Shown here piece by piece: positions 1 through 9,993 of a stretch of DNA of 64,000 nucleotides. Below the pieces are notes generated by a model. The model made no database searches. It was given only the letters and a program-made list of their open reading frames with translations, and was not told where the DNA came from. Every line of letters begins with the position of its first letter. Positions within the stretch are counted from its first letter, which is position 1. The DNA comes from Ciona savignyi. Lineage: Eukaryota > Chordata > Ascidiacea > Phlebobranchia > Cionidae. The stretch lies in contig CH003412.1 in the NCBI GenBank assembly GCA_000149265.1, positions 5,298,799 to 5,362,798 of the forward strand, in the 5' to 3' direction. Position numbers and translations under genes: made by a program.

Positions 1-124
1 ATTCAGCTGCAGCCTTGACTTCATGCTCCCCGTCTTTGTGTTCAACTGCTGCCGCATGTCCAGCTAGCTTACTAAAAGCATCTCTTGCACAGATCGCTTT
101 ACTGCACACTTTTCTTCGAGGCTT
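1..124 (-). CDS. Possible partial coding exon at window edge
   Basis: On the minus strand an open frame runs off the left edge and reads ...DAFSKLAGHAAAVEHK.., an Ala/Glu/His/Lys-rich stretch. A splice acceptor (ttttag) could lie at about 84-89. Positions 87-125 also match a dispersed retroposon end seen at 48.8 and 53.7 kb, so only the part below ~85 could be genuine exon. No family is recognised. It may be chance coding in a GC-richer patch. Confidence 0.2.
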
Positions 125-125
125 A

Positions 126-680
126 GTGTAATTTTTTTAGCAATTTATTGCATAATTCTAGCGCATTTTGTTGATTTTGTAGTTTTGAATTGTTACAATA
201 CCTGGGGAAATTTAAAAATGCTTTAATATCTTAATCTAAGTTATCTTTTTAACTGCATTATAAATTTTAGTATACGTGTATCAATCAATATACAATAAAA
301 ATAATACAACTGGCCCAATATTTATGATCCACAACACAAGGCATCACAAAGCACAAAATCCGTTAACATTTTTCATCAAATTATATCGTCTTCTTCTCTC
401 ACTAAATGACCAATACACAAATCATCCTAAAACAAATTTTTTTTTAAACAACTATGGAACAAAACGTGAATCCTATGAAATTACCCACTAAACAAGCATA
501 TTTTTAAGTATGCCCTTGTGTGCAAAGTAGTTTCATGGAAGGGCTTCAGCTCAAAATCATTGTATACAAAGTGTACGTTTAACATGCGACATTTAAGTTT
601 AAAACTGTATTTAAAACTGAATGCACGGCATAATATAACCAGTCTTCTTTGAATTTCAATATACAACACTTATAAGGCAG
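126..680. other. Intergenic, no gene seen
   Basis: AT-rich DNA with only short shadow ORFs and no domain signature on either strand. Confidence 0.5.
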
Positions 681-742
681 AGTTGGGGTAACTTCTCTAG
701 TAGACGGGCCAGATGTGAGAAAATGAAGTCCTTCGTGGGCAG

Positions 743-1830
743 GGAATTCCCCTAGGCTTAGTAGATAAGTTTCTGTTTTTACATATGTGGGTCATGTTAT
801 GTAACAATTCTTAAAGTTTTAATCTGATTTGTCGACTCCTTGTTGGAGATGTCAGTACGATATGGCATGCCTTTCACCATCACATTTCAGGAACATATCT
901 TCGTTTTTAACGTAATTACCCTAAGTAAATGTTTTCTTTCTTTTAATTGGCACAAAGTGTTTAATGGTCTAACATTTCACCAAATCTGATACAAAGTTAG
1001 AGCAGCCATTCAAGCGCTATATGCCCCAAAAAGCTAATTTATTGAAAAAAAACTTTTGAATTTTAACGTCTCAGGGAAATTCCCCTAGATTCATTACCCA
1101 AAATTTTGATTTCTGCATATCTAGACCATGTTCTCTTACAAATGTCAAATTTTCATTGCGATTCCATTACTCCTTTTGGTAGATGTCGGGGCGACATGGC
1201 ATGCTTGTGACAATCATTATTTGAGAACAAAATCTTATTTTTTAGGGTATTTCGCCAGGTATTTTTTTTAATTCTTTAAAGTGTTAAATCAGTGCCTAAT
1301 GCACTTACATTCCAGAAAATCTGATTTAAATTGTAACTTCCGGTTAAGCGCTATGCCCAAAAAAGTCAATTTTTTTAGAAAAAAATACCGTTTTGGTTTT
1401 TAACGTCCCAGGGGAATTCCCCTGAATTTATCAGCCAAAATTTGATTTCTGCATATCTATACTATGTTGTCTAACAAATACGAAAGTTTGATTGCGATTC
1501 CATTTTTTCTTCCTGGTAGATGTCGGGGCAACATGGCATGTCTGTCACAATCATGATTTGAGAACAAAATTTTGTTTTTTAGGGTATTTTCCCAGGTAAT
1601 TTTTTTAATTTCTTATAAGTGTTAAATCAGTGCCTAATGCACTTACATTCCAGAAAATCTGATTTAAATTGTAACAGCCGGTATGCCCAAAAAAGTCAAT
1701 TTTTTTAGAAAAAAAATACCGTTTTGGTTTGTAACGTCCCAGGGGAATTCTCCTGGATTTATCACCTAAAATTTTGGTTTCTGTATATCTTAACCATGTT
1801 GTCTAACAAATACCAAAGTTTGGGACGACA
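743..1830. repeat. Tandem array, ~331-339 bp period, three copies plus a partial
   Basis: The motif GGAATTCCCC or a close variant recurs at about 743, 1074, 1413 and 1744 (spacings 331, 339, 331). Each unit then has a shared order of blocks: TTTCTGCATATCT, a GATGTCGGGGCGACATGGCATG-like block, a GTGTTAAATCAGTGCCTAATG-like block, and a poly-T/poly-A block before the next GGAATTCCCC. Copies 2 and 3 are closest; copy 1 is the most diverged and copy 4 is truncated. Pieces of the flanks recur at 33.0, 54.2 and 61.7-62.1 kb, so the monomer belongs to a dispersed family. Confidence 0.8.
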
Positions 1831-2399
1831 TGGCGTGCTTGTACAGGCGATTGGATTGGTCATTTAAAATGTGGTTTCAACAGTTTTAGATTGTAAAGTT
1901 AGTTTAAATTTTTAGTTTTGCGTCTCGTTAGTGACAGGCATGTCCGGTCGCCAGGTGGTTGGCATAAACGGGCAATCCAATCTTCTGATAGAAGTGTTAG
2001 CTAATATGGATTGGATATGCAATGGCGAAATACAGGTGAATTATACGCCAGAAAATTTCTGTACGGACACAAGAATATAAGCAAGAACGCCGTTTTCAAA
2101 TTTTTAGCCCCGATAGTTCTTTAACAGCCAATATTTTGGGATTGGTAGGGATTATTTACTTCAAATTGTAAAGAAAGACTCCGAGCTACGCTTGGTGTAA
2201 ACGGGGCATTAAGGTTATATTTGTTTATTTTGACATCCAAATCGTGTCTCTTGAATATATAGCCTATAAAGCTTAGGGTTCTATACAAAAACCTCGCTCA
2301 GCATATCGGGTTAGCTTTCTGCATACGAAATTTCTTAACCTTCCCCTAATCTCCGGTCAAGTCTGAGCGAGGTTTCTGCAATATCGCCAAAAAACGAGG

Positions 2400-2864
2400 C
2401 CCCATGTACACTTCAAGTGATTTAAGAGTGCTGGTGAACGATATCAGGGTTAACCCATACAGAATACAGACGCTGCAGACCCTTATAGTCTCAGACAAGG
2501 AGAACTTCGGGGCCTAAGCTCCAAGATTTTTTTCTTTGGGACTATCTTAAGGACAGGGTCTAAGCAGAGAAACCCAGAACCATCACGGAACTTAAGGACA
2601 CCATATCAGGGAGGAGATGAGAGCCATTACAAATTCAGTTTGTGAGAACGTAATGGACAACTTTGTGCTGCGCCTCAAGAAATGCACGGAAGCTAAACGG
2701 AGGCCATCTAGAACACATGCTGTAGATTGGAGAAAAAGGGCCAAAGACCATATTGTTTTGATGTGATGTTTTGAATATAATAAACTAGTTATGACCAAAG
2801 TTTTATTTCATTCGGACAAAACTCCTAATTAGAATTGGAGCCCGTTTTTTCGGGCCACCCTGTA
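2400..2864 (+). mobile_element. Decayed mariner/Tc1-type transposon, 3' part
   Basis: A degenerate transposase C-terminus (2525-2724) is followed by a terminal inverted repeat end at ~2836-2862, reading inward on the minus strand as TACAGGGTGGCCCGAAAA, the usual start of mariner-group ends. A TA target dinucleotide is at 2863-2864. The left terminus was not found, so the copy is 5'-truncated or eroded. Confidence 0.7.
2525..2724 (+). pseudogene. Mariner/IS630-family transposase fragment
   Basis: Reads DFFLWDYLKDRV, stop, then AEKPRTITELKD, and after a frameshift near 2610 the block ENVMDNFVLRLKKCTEA. This matches the conserved C-terminal part of mariner/IS630 transposases (the D-F-F-L-W-G-Y-L-K-D-R-V region through the final helix). 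At least one in-frame stop and one frameshift show it is inactive. The catalytic DDE/D core upstream is not legible. Confidence 0.75.
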
Positions 2865-3442
2865 CCCTTGACACAGTGATATATTTGAAATAAAAATTAT
2901 ATTTTCTCCTATATACGTCCAATCTTTCGTTAAAGGTCCTGCTTAGTGCAGTGTTCAACACACGTTAGTTAATACGTCTTTTATTATATGTGTGTCGCGA
3001 TGGAAAGAAGCCGACCAGAGAGATGCATCGGTATTACATGGATATCTTAGATATTACTAAATTCCTAGTTAAATGACAATAAAAAATAATGGGACAAACA
3101 TTTAGGTACTATCAATAACAATCAGTAATATAAAAACCCAACACGTCTTCATCAGGAGACAGTTATTCTTGAATTCATCGTCGATGTTCTGCTGTTGGGT
3201 GCCGGTTCTCGTGAAGCTACAGGTCTTGATTTTCGCTTTTGCTTTCTCTATCTCGGGAAGACCTGCGACATCGAAAACTGGCTCTTTATCGCGGCTCGGT
3301 GTCACTATGAACGTGTGGGTCTCCTGCTGGATTTGTTAGGTAGTCGCCCCTTTAGGCCCCACCCCCACCCCACGACTCCGTAGAGGACTCGGACTTCCAG
3401 GGTGAAGAACTCTTCCGGTGGAGCGATTTGAAACGACATCTT

Positions 3443-3455
3443 ACTTCTGACACCA
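3443..3455 (-). other. Primer-binding site of the LTR element
   Basis: TGGTGTCAGAAGT on the minus strand abuts the inner end of the 3456-3650 LTR, as expected of a tRNA primer-binding site for minus-strand DNA synthesis. Confidence 0.6.
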
Positions 3456-3650
3456 TGTAGTGTTCAACACACGTTAGTTAATACGTCCTTTATTATAACT
3501 GTGTCGATAGAAAGAGAGCGACGAGAGAGATGCCTCATATAGCCTGCATTACATATAATTTTTCTTAAATATTACTACATATTTAAAATAAAAAGTATAT
3601 TTCCGCCTATACGTCCAATCTTTCGTTAAAGGTCCTTCTTAGTGTTTTCA
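3456..3650 (-). repeat. LTR copy (about 195 bp)
   Basis: Begins TG next to the primer-binding site and ends near TTTTCA. It shares GTTCAACACACGTTAGTTAA and ACGTCCAATCTTTCGTTAAA with the partial LTR blocks at 2880-3095. Divergence between the copies indicates an old insertion. Confidence 0.6.
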
Positions 3651-3753
3651 TCGTGGAAACAAAACATAAACTAAACGTTATGATATTACTAAACTTTGTT
3701 AACAGCGTGAACACGGGAGTTCATGCATTAAAGAAATAATAATTATACTAAAT

Positions 3754-3793
3754 TTATTGCTAATAAAGAAGCTGCCGTCTTTATTAGCAATAA
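3754..3793. repeat. Perfect 15-bp inverted repeat, 10-nt loop
   Basis: TTATTGCTAATAAAG (3754-3768) is exactly complementary to CTTTATTAGCAATAA (3779-3793). It lies 140 bp beyond the CAP-gene stop and carries AATAAA-like sequence in one arm, so it could sit near the 3' end of that transcript. Confidence 0.75.
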
Positions 3794-3933
3794 CACACAA
3801 TGGAAAAAATCTCGTTACACATACCCAAAGCGACGGGCACAAAAAGCGCATGAAAAGGGCAATGCGTAATGACGTCACACATTATGTGAAATAGATGATG
3901 GGAGGTCGCTACAATACACAAATAATCGCTTGA

Positions 3934-4730
3934 TTATAGCAGGACATTTATAACGATCGGTATAAGTAGTAAAAATAAACTTCGGGAAAAAGGAACAGTT
4001 TCAGAACCGCAGGTTGGCGGGGTGGAAGGAGTGGGAGAAACGGTCTTTGTCAAGAGAGAAGGAGGAGAATGGGGCATTGTGACGGTGTGTCGAGGAAATG
4101 TGCAGAGGTTGTTCTCACAGATGAAGTTGTTGGAGCAGTTAGAACACGGGGTGCCTTTCAAGTAATACTTCCCAAAACTTTGATTACTTGGACTCAACAA
4201 GCACAAGTATTGGCTTGAGGTTCCTGTTTGACAGTGACTAACTCCAGCACAACCAATGGACGTAGAGAGAGCATTTATCAGACTCGTGTAGTAACTACAA
4301 AACATATTTATGCAATGGTTATCAACGTGATTGTAATTTATTTCTCTACCAAGAAAATATCTCACCGCAGAAGGCCATTGAATCGCCCCATCCTCTAGAA
4401 GAATTACTACAGAAATCCCATTTAATCGTCCACTTAATGTGAAGTTGTTTATAGTTTGTGGAGTTTTACAATCTTTTGCTATTTCTACTGACAAGTTGGT
4501 AAGGTTGTGGTCCCAGTACAGCCTGTGTACGTTGCTTCCTGCTAGTCTTGATCTTGCCGTGTTAGTAAAGTTTAATATTTCTATTTGTTCTTGTATTGAT
4601 GGTATAACAATAGTCTTTTGGTGCGACATAAATCGTCTATGACGTTGAAATCTTCTGTAAGGGAGTTTTTTTGCGGGAGGCTCGCGAATACTGAAGATAT
4701 GATGATGATAAAAACTACAAGATAGAACAT
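3934..4730 (-). CDS. CAP-superfamily (CRISP/GLIPR/SCP-like) protein, frameshifted N-terminus
   Basis: The main open frame (4629-3934, 231 codons) lacks introns. It shows a CAP-domain pattern: FTNTARSRLAGSNVHRLYWD (cf. the H-N-x-x-R start), a YYTSLINALSTSIGCAGVSHC block equivalent to the HYTQVVW-type signature, and GTPCSNCSNNFICENNLC, the hinge Cys motif of GLIPR/CRISP proteins. After a Pro/Ser/Thr stretch the C-terminus is hydrophobic (SLFLLLIPIVINVLL), suiting a GPI signal or TM anchor. Extracellular location is inferred. An upstream ATG at 4730 opens MFYLVVFIIIISSVFA, an evident signal peptide, but it is one base out of frame with the domain (101 nt between the two ATGs). A sequence error, a tiny intron or true decay could explain this. 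The usual CAP metal-site His and Glu are not clear. Confidence 0.7.
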
Positions 4731-5021
4731 GTTTCTAAATACTTGCTTGCTAGTGAATACAACAACAGTATACTACAAACTGCGCCTTTGCAAACCGTAC
4801 GTAAACATGAACTGAATAATGATAAAATACCCGGAAAAAAAGTCATGATTCACTCTCGTTTAAACGTTATTCAACTCCGGAAACGAAAAATGTTGTAATA
4901 TTTTGTATAGCTGTTATTTCATATCGATCAACTATAGTGTATGAAACGTCAACATATAAAAGGTAACATTTTCGTTTAAATCCAGTGAATTCATTGGTTA
5001 CACCTTTTAGGATCGTTATAA

Positions 5022-5138
5022 TAATACACAACACACTGCAATATCTCCGGTAACCCGACGGAGAGCGTGGGGTGATTTAACTATTGTCCTTGTATAGGCA
5101 CTTGCAGTTCCCCATTCACGTGAATATCCTATCCTATC
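5022..5138 (+). repeat. SINE-1 fragment (3' half)
   Basis: Matches the GCAATAGCTCCGGTAACCCG to (CCTAT)n portion of the tRNA-derived SINE; tail at 5127-5138. Confidence 0.7.
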
Positions 5139-5212
5139 GCCAAACAGATTAACAATCAAGGGTCATTAAAAAAACATAAAATAGTGCGTAATTGTTTATC
5201 AGGCAAAAAATT

Positions 5213-5281
5213 AAGGATAGGATATTCATGATTTATCGCCGTGAATGAAAAAATGCGTGGATAATCGTCAAATCACCCCCA
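5213..5281 (-). repeat. SINE-1 tail fragment
   Basis: Inverted copy of the SINE tail and 3' end, about 75 bp from the 5022-5138 copy and tail-to-tail with it. Confidence 0.65.
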
Positions 5282-5440
5282 TGAATACAGAAGAGAGGGT
5301 TAGGCTATCTATCCGACCAAAGAGCTTGGCAGGTACGTTGCCTTTTGGTCGCTTACGACTGAGGATACAGCCCACGATAATCTCAACAAGCAATAATGAA
5401 TTGGCTAAACTTCAGGTGACAACAGCAATGGTATATGAGA

Positions 5441-5877
5441 CAGGGCCGGTTTTAGGCCGATTTGACCGATTAGATCAAATTGGGCCCCGCACCTTGAAGG
5501 GGCCCCGCGCTAGCGGAGTCTTTCTGTATTACGAGGTTTAAAATACTAATAAAACGTAAAATAAAAAGTGAAATCATATTCTTTCTCATAATATCAATTT
5601 GTTATGCATCGTAACTAAGTCAAATTTATATTTTTGTGTCTGCCTGTTACGTCATAATGAATATGGTTGCTAAACAATATATATATATGTTTGGAAGTAA
5701 AACAATATATCGCAAATAAGCATCCACATTACCTTTAATTTGTTTTATAGCAAGTATTAAATGTCTATTTTTGTATGTATTTTATGATATATAAACACCC
5801 ATAAATTTTGCTATGAAGAGTAGGGGCCCCGCCATCACATTTCTAATTGGGCCCCGCGGTTCCTAGCACCGGGCCTG
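5441..5877. mobile_element. Non-autonomous hAT transposon (MITE), 437 bp
   Basis: Ends CAGGGCCGGTTTTAGG (left) and, read inward from the right, CAGGCCCGGTGCTAGG: hAT-style inverted repeats. It is flanked by a perfect 8-bp duplication ATATGAGA at 5433-5440 and 5878-5885. The interior is AT-rich, has no coding frame, and carries GGGCCCCGC blocks near both ends. The intact duplication suggests a fairly young insertion. Confidence 0.9.
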
Positions 5878-5885
5878 ATATGAGA

Positions 5886-6327
5886 CAGATTATAATCTTG
5901 TAGTTTATAGTGTGATCCCTAAAGAAAATTGAGTACAAAATATTTAAATTAACCTTGCTTGCTTGCAAACATAACTTATTACATTGTATTACGTAATATA
6001 AAGTTCAACAATTAATATATAAATGATTGTTTATACAACTTTGGCAATCAACGTGCATATGGTGTTTTGTGTAATTGAAGTTAACTAAAAAAATGTACGA
6101 ACGCAATATTTACGATTTACGCTTATACACGTGTGCGTCTGGCAAACATTTAGTTTCTGGCCCAATTGCATGGCTTGTTCCGTGAGTGGTTATAAAGTTT
6201 GTTTAGGTTTTGCACGTCGTTTTGTTTTGTTTAATGTTGTTTTTTTGCACTAGTAATAAGTTCCTTCTATATGCTTTATTTAAAAGGGTACCTGAGCGCA
6301 TGGAGCGCTTATCGGCAATTATCGATA
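5886..6327. other. Intergenic, nothing recognised
   Basis: AT-rich sequence without a legible gene or repeat. Confidence 0.5.
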
Positions 6328-6678
6328 CAGGTACTTCCTCGATTATCCGGTCTAGTCGGGACAGCGTTTCTTCAAAACCTGAACGGATAAGTAAAAAAAC
6401 CGCATAATTGAATTCCTTTATTTAAACCAAAACAACGCAGCAAGAAGCAGATTCAAATGCAATAAAACTTACAGTAGGGCTATTTTATTGCCCCACAAAA
6501 GTTATTCCACCTCTCTCATTGAAATAGTTCTGAATCTGTCTGTTAAATAAGAGCTTTGTGAGGTTACAATGACAATTAACAAGTCTTGAGCAAAATTGTA
6601 AAGTAACACTTCATTGGGTCCAATGGACGAATAATTGAATGCCGGATAAACGAGGGACGGATAATCGATGAAGTACTG
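6328..6678. mobile_element. Pogo/Tc1-like MITE, 351 bp
   Basis: Left end CAGGTACTTCCTCGATTATC and right end, read inward, CAGTACTTCATCGATTATCC form inverted repeats of ~23 bp. TA dinucleotides flank both sides (6326-6327, 6679-6680). CGATTATCCG ends are typical of pogo/Tigger-type elements. There is no transposase inside. Confidence 0.8.
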
Positions 6679-6680
6679 TA

Positions 6681-7768
6681 CTATTATAATTACTATAGAT
6701 AAGTATGGTTGCAGCCCTACTTATAATTGATATTTCTATGAAAGATCTGTGTTTTGTATTTCGGTCTAAGGGGAAGCCCCTATACATCACAGATATAAAC
6801 AGGATTTGTATTTGCATGTTTTATTGTTTAAATAAACTGCAGATAGTCAACTTAAAAGCTCAAAGGTCTAGATATAATAATGTTTTGTTTTAATTCATTT
6901 ACAAATTTTACTTTTCGTATATACATTTTCGTTGGGAAAGAATTTCATTTAAAAAAACATTCAAAAAAAGTTGTTAAAACATGTTAGGATAGGATAGGAT
7001 ATTCATTTTATTTCACCAGTTTGGTATCAAGACTAGCTATTAATGCCCTTGCACAATTAAACATTAATTTACTATTTAACACAGTTATACCTCGGTAAAA
7101 GTATAATAAATTCTACCTAACTAAAAATCACCTAACTAAATAACACATAGGATATCATTCATTGTGTTTATTGAAAACATAGTTGTTTAATTGAAATATA
7201 TATTGCAAATACTAACGTGTTTAGTCTGTAAATAACTCTTCCGCCCTTGGAATAATTGCGTCATATTTAAAGGTGCGATAAACCACGTGATTACAGCCTG
7301 GCGAACGTGACCTACTTTCTTTGTGCGTGCGTTCGTTTTAAGCGCGTCTGTCCACGATGCACGTGTATGGGACAACTGATAAGATAATGTTGTTGTGCTT
7401 TGATGCAAGTTGTATTTTTGAGCTACCGCTTTAGAAAATGTTCGGACGTTTTCGCACGATAGATGCACTTTCGGTATGGAGAAACGCATTACGGGTATTG
7501 CATACGAATGAAGAAGCCATTTTACAATTTTGAGATTACGAATTTACTTCAATGACGATTCACCAAAAGTTTCCTATCATTGTTATCCACTGTCGCACGC
7601 TTGCTGAAACGATACGCTGACGTCTGCATAATCGGCATCACGCGTGTTGTTGGATCGCAGCCAATGTTTTACGTTTTTAATTTCGAATCCTAACTATTCT
7701 TATTAAATTGCTTGTAAAGATTCGAATCCCTAGAGATTCGAATCTCAAAGATTCGAAATTCTATATTG
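6681..7768. other. Intergenic with a hAT-like right end
   Basis: A SINE tail fragment (GGATAGGATAGGATATTCAT) lies at about 6987-7006. A terminus-like block with repeated GATTCGAATC ends in TGCATCCCTA at ~7777; read inward it starts TAGGGATGCACA, like several hAT ends. Its left partner was not found. The minus-strand frame at 7187-7489 has no recognised domain. Confidence 0.4.
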
Positions 7769-7778
7769 TGCATCCCTA

Positions 7779-7945
7779 CCGTTGGGTTACCGGAGCTACT
7801 GGCCTATTGCAGTGTGTTGTGTATGAAACGTTCCTTCAATTTGGTAGAACCCATTAATCCGCTGGGTCCAGGCAATATCCGTTAAGTGCCTTGCCCAAGG
7901 ACACAACCGACTAGCTAGCGACCAGTTTCGCACCTGCAACCTTGT
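7779..7945 (-). repeat. SINE-1 fragment, lacking tail
   Basis: Minus-orientation SINE body from the GGTTACCGGAGCTA block to the tRNA-like head (CGACTAGCTAGCGACCAG). Confidence 0.85.
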
Positions 7946-9140
7946 TAATACAAGTAACAATGAAAGGGCAGAAAATCCCGATTCAATCAATTAATAGTAT
8001 TTTAATAAAGATAGGATTGCCTTGTCCCTTGGTATTGCTGTGTAATCTTGTAATGTGTCAGATGGGCATACATAGTTTCCCCCTCCTTTTAGTGTCGAAG
8101 TCGAACAATGAAATTGAAAATGCAATTGTCATTGGTTACTGCTGTTAATTCCTGGTAGTGAAAAAATGCAGGGTATTAGTAAAGGACTGCCTCCAATTAC
8201 TAAAATGTCGCTTGGAGCGATTTTGTAAATGACAAAGACCTGCAACATCTGCTTAAACAAGTACCACTACTAAAAACAATTTAAAAGTTTAGTAGTATTG
8301 TTTTGCTTAATGTAATTTATACTTAACCCTTTTAACTGCGCCGAAAATTGCATAAATGGAAAAGTATACGGCCGATTTTGATCAGTGAGATGGCGCTGGA
8401 GAGCTGAATAATTTCTGCGTTTACCAATATAAGATGATATATAGGTTTGCATTTGAAATTTTTAAGTTAGTTATTTAAGTTTTAAAAAACGTATAAATAT
8501 ATGTGTGGTTTTGGTTTTTTTAATTACTGTTTAGTCCCCGATTAGTTTTCAACTGTTGTCGTCAGTGGCGTACCTAGCCGTGGGGACAACGTAGACACTG
8601 TCTACCCAAGATTCTGGGACAATAAAAAAAAAGAAATGAAAAAAATAAGGATCATTAAACTATTACGTAATCGTAGACTTACACGCGTGTTTCTCAATGT
8701 TCTTTTATTATCAGTTATCACCGATTACATTTGCGGAGATTGTAATCAGTCTAGGCAACACGGACATTAAGACTACATGCCGGCCAGTATCTTACTTGCA
8801 CGAAGGCTGTAGATGTTAAGGTGTTTTCATATCAAACCATTTGTTCAAATGATTTAAATTTTTTGGCGTATTTCTAATTTGATTAAAAACACACAACAGA
8901 GCGTTATAACAGTGTCATTCGTCAGAATACCACGTGCCACAGTCCGGTAATATATGAAACTACGGAAATACGAATATCAATACGGAAGGTAATTAAAAAT
9001 GCTATTGCAGCCTTGCCGCTAATGGTGCAATATAGCTGAAATATACAACATAGTTGATTGTAAAGCATTTTTTTGTGATTTTGACTGTACGAAATTGTAT
9101 GTACTTATAAACGTTTAATTGCGGCTCTAAACAAAATGGC

Positions 9141-9303
9141 GTTTAGTCCAGATGTCAGTCAAAGCTCCGAGAGCCTGTAGGAAACCGCAACTCGTGGTGG
9201 TCTTTATTCCTTTGATGGGGGGAGGTTATCGCGCTCGCTCTCTCCAGGTGCAGTTGTCTGCGTCGTTCACTCTCGGAGATTTGACTGACATTTGGACGAA
9301 ACA
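9141..9303. repeat. Long imperfect hairpin, ~33-bp arms
   Basis: GTTTAGTCCAGATGTCAGTC... (left) is inverted at the right end as GTTTCGTCCAAATGTCAGTC..., continuing through CTCCGAGAG. The ~100-bp interior is GC-rich. It may be a small foldback element or part of the hAT interior. Confidence 0.7.
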
Positions 9304-9409
9304 GTATTTCGAATAATGATTTATTTAATTTACAAAAGGAATAGTGGGTGATCATTTGGATAATAAACATTTCTCAGTAAAGGATTTTTATTATGGTGCG
9401 CATTACCAG

Positions 9410-9993
9410 TAAGGCTGCGAATTAACGGTTAATTTGAAAAAAACGGTTAACTGATGTAACAATAATAGGTGAACTGTTAACCGATTTTCTTTAGGCTACT
9501 GTCAAATCGGCACCGTTTTTGGCAAAGAAATTTATAGGTCGGACAGCAGTTCGTCGATACATAGCGTTCGTCGAGTAAACAAGCCGAAGATCGTGGCAGC
9601 GTTGCCTTTTGTCTAGCTGCGAAAAACAAAATTAATTTAACAAAATTAATTTGCTAAGATTAAAAAAACAAGAAATTGCTCAGAAATATTATTTACAACG
9701 ATGTGCAATTCCCGTTTAAATAATTACGTATAGATGTGTAATTACGTAATTTTGATTTGACGTCCGTAACGCAATTCCGATGTGCGAATTACGTAACTGA
9801 ACCTAATTCGTATTTACGCCCAGCTCTATGCATAGCATTGAAGCATACTACAGTTGGCAGACATGTATTTCACGTCAGAAAAGCGTGCGTATACCAATCA
9901 ACGAACAAATAAGAGTTTAAAAAAAGAGCTGTTAAAAAACGGTTAAAATTTGACATGACGGTTAACCATAACCAATAATTTTTTGCACCCCTA
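9410..9993. mobile_element. hAT-like MITE nested in the 8563-10203 element
   Basis: Ends TAAGGCTGCGAATTA and, inward, TAGGGGTGCAAAAAATTA, with related 8-bp flanks ATTACCAG (9402-9409) and ATTACTTG (9994-10001). Subterminal GGTTAAC motifs recur near both ends. The imperfect duplication makes the exact ends slightly uncertain. Confidence 0.6.

Larger units (their letters stand above)
2880..3650 (-). mobile_element. Decayed Ty3/gypsy-like LTR retrotransposon remnant
   Basis: An LTR-like block at 3456-3650 is followed, reading on the minus strand, by TGGTGTCAGAAGT (3455-3443), a typical Metaviridae primer-binding site, and by a short gag-like start (ATG at 3439) that soon hits a stop; further open sequence lies in another frame to ~3102. 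At the other end (2880-3095) the LTR reappears in permuted order: its distal part (2880-2947) joins directly to its proximal part (2949-3095). Most of the internal region, including pol, is missing. Confidence 0.65.

Noticed and set aside
7187-7489. 100-codon minus-strand ORF
   Set aside because: No domain or splice context; it lies among transposon debris.
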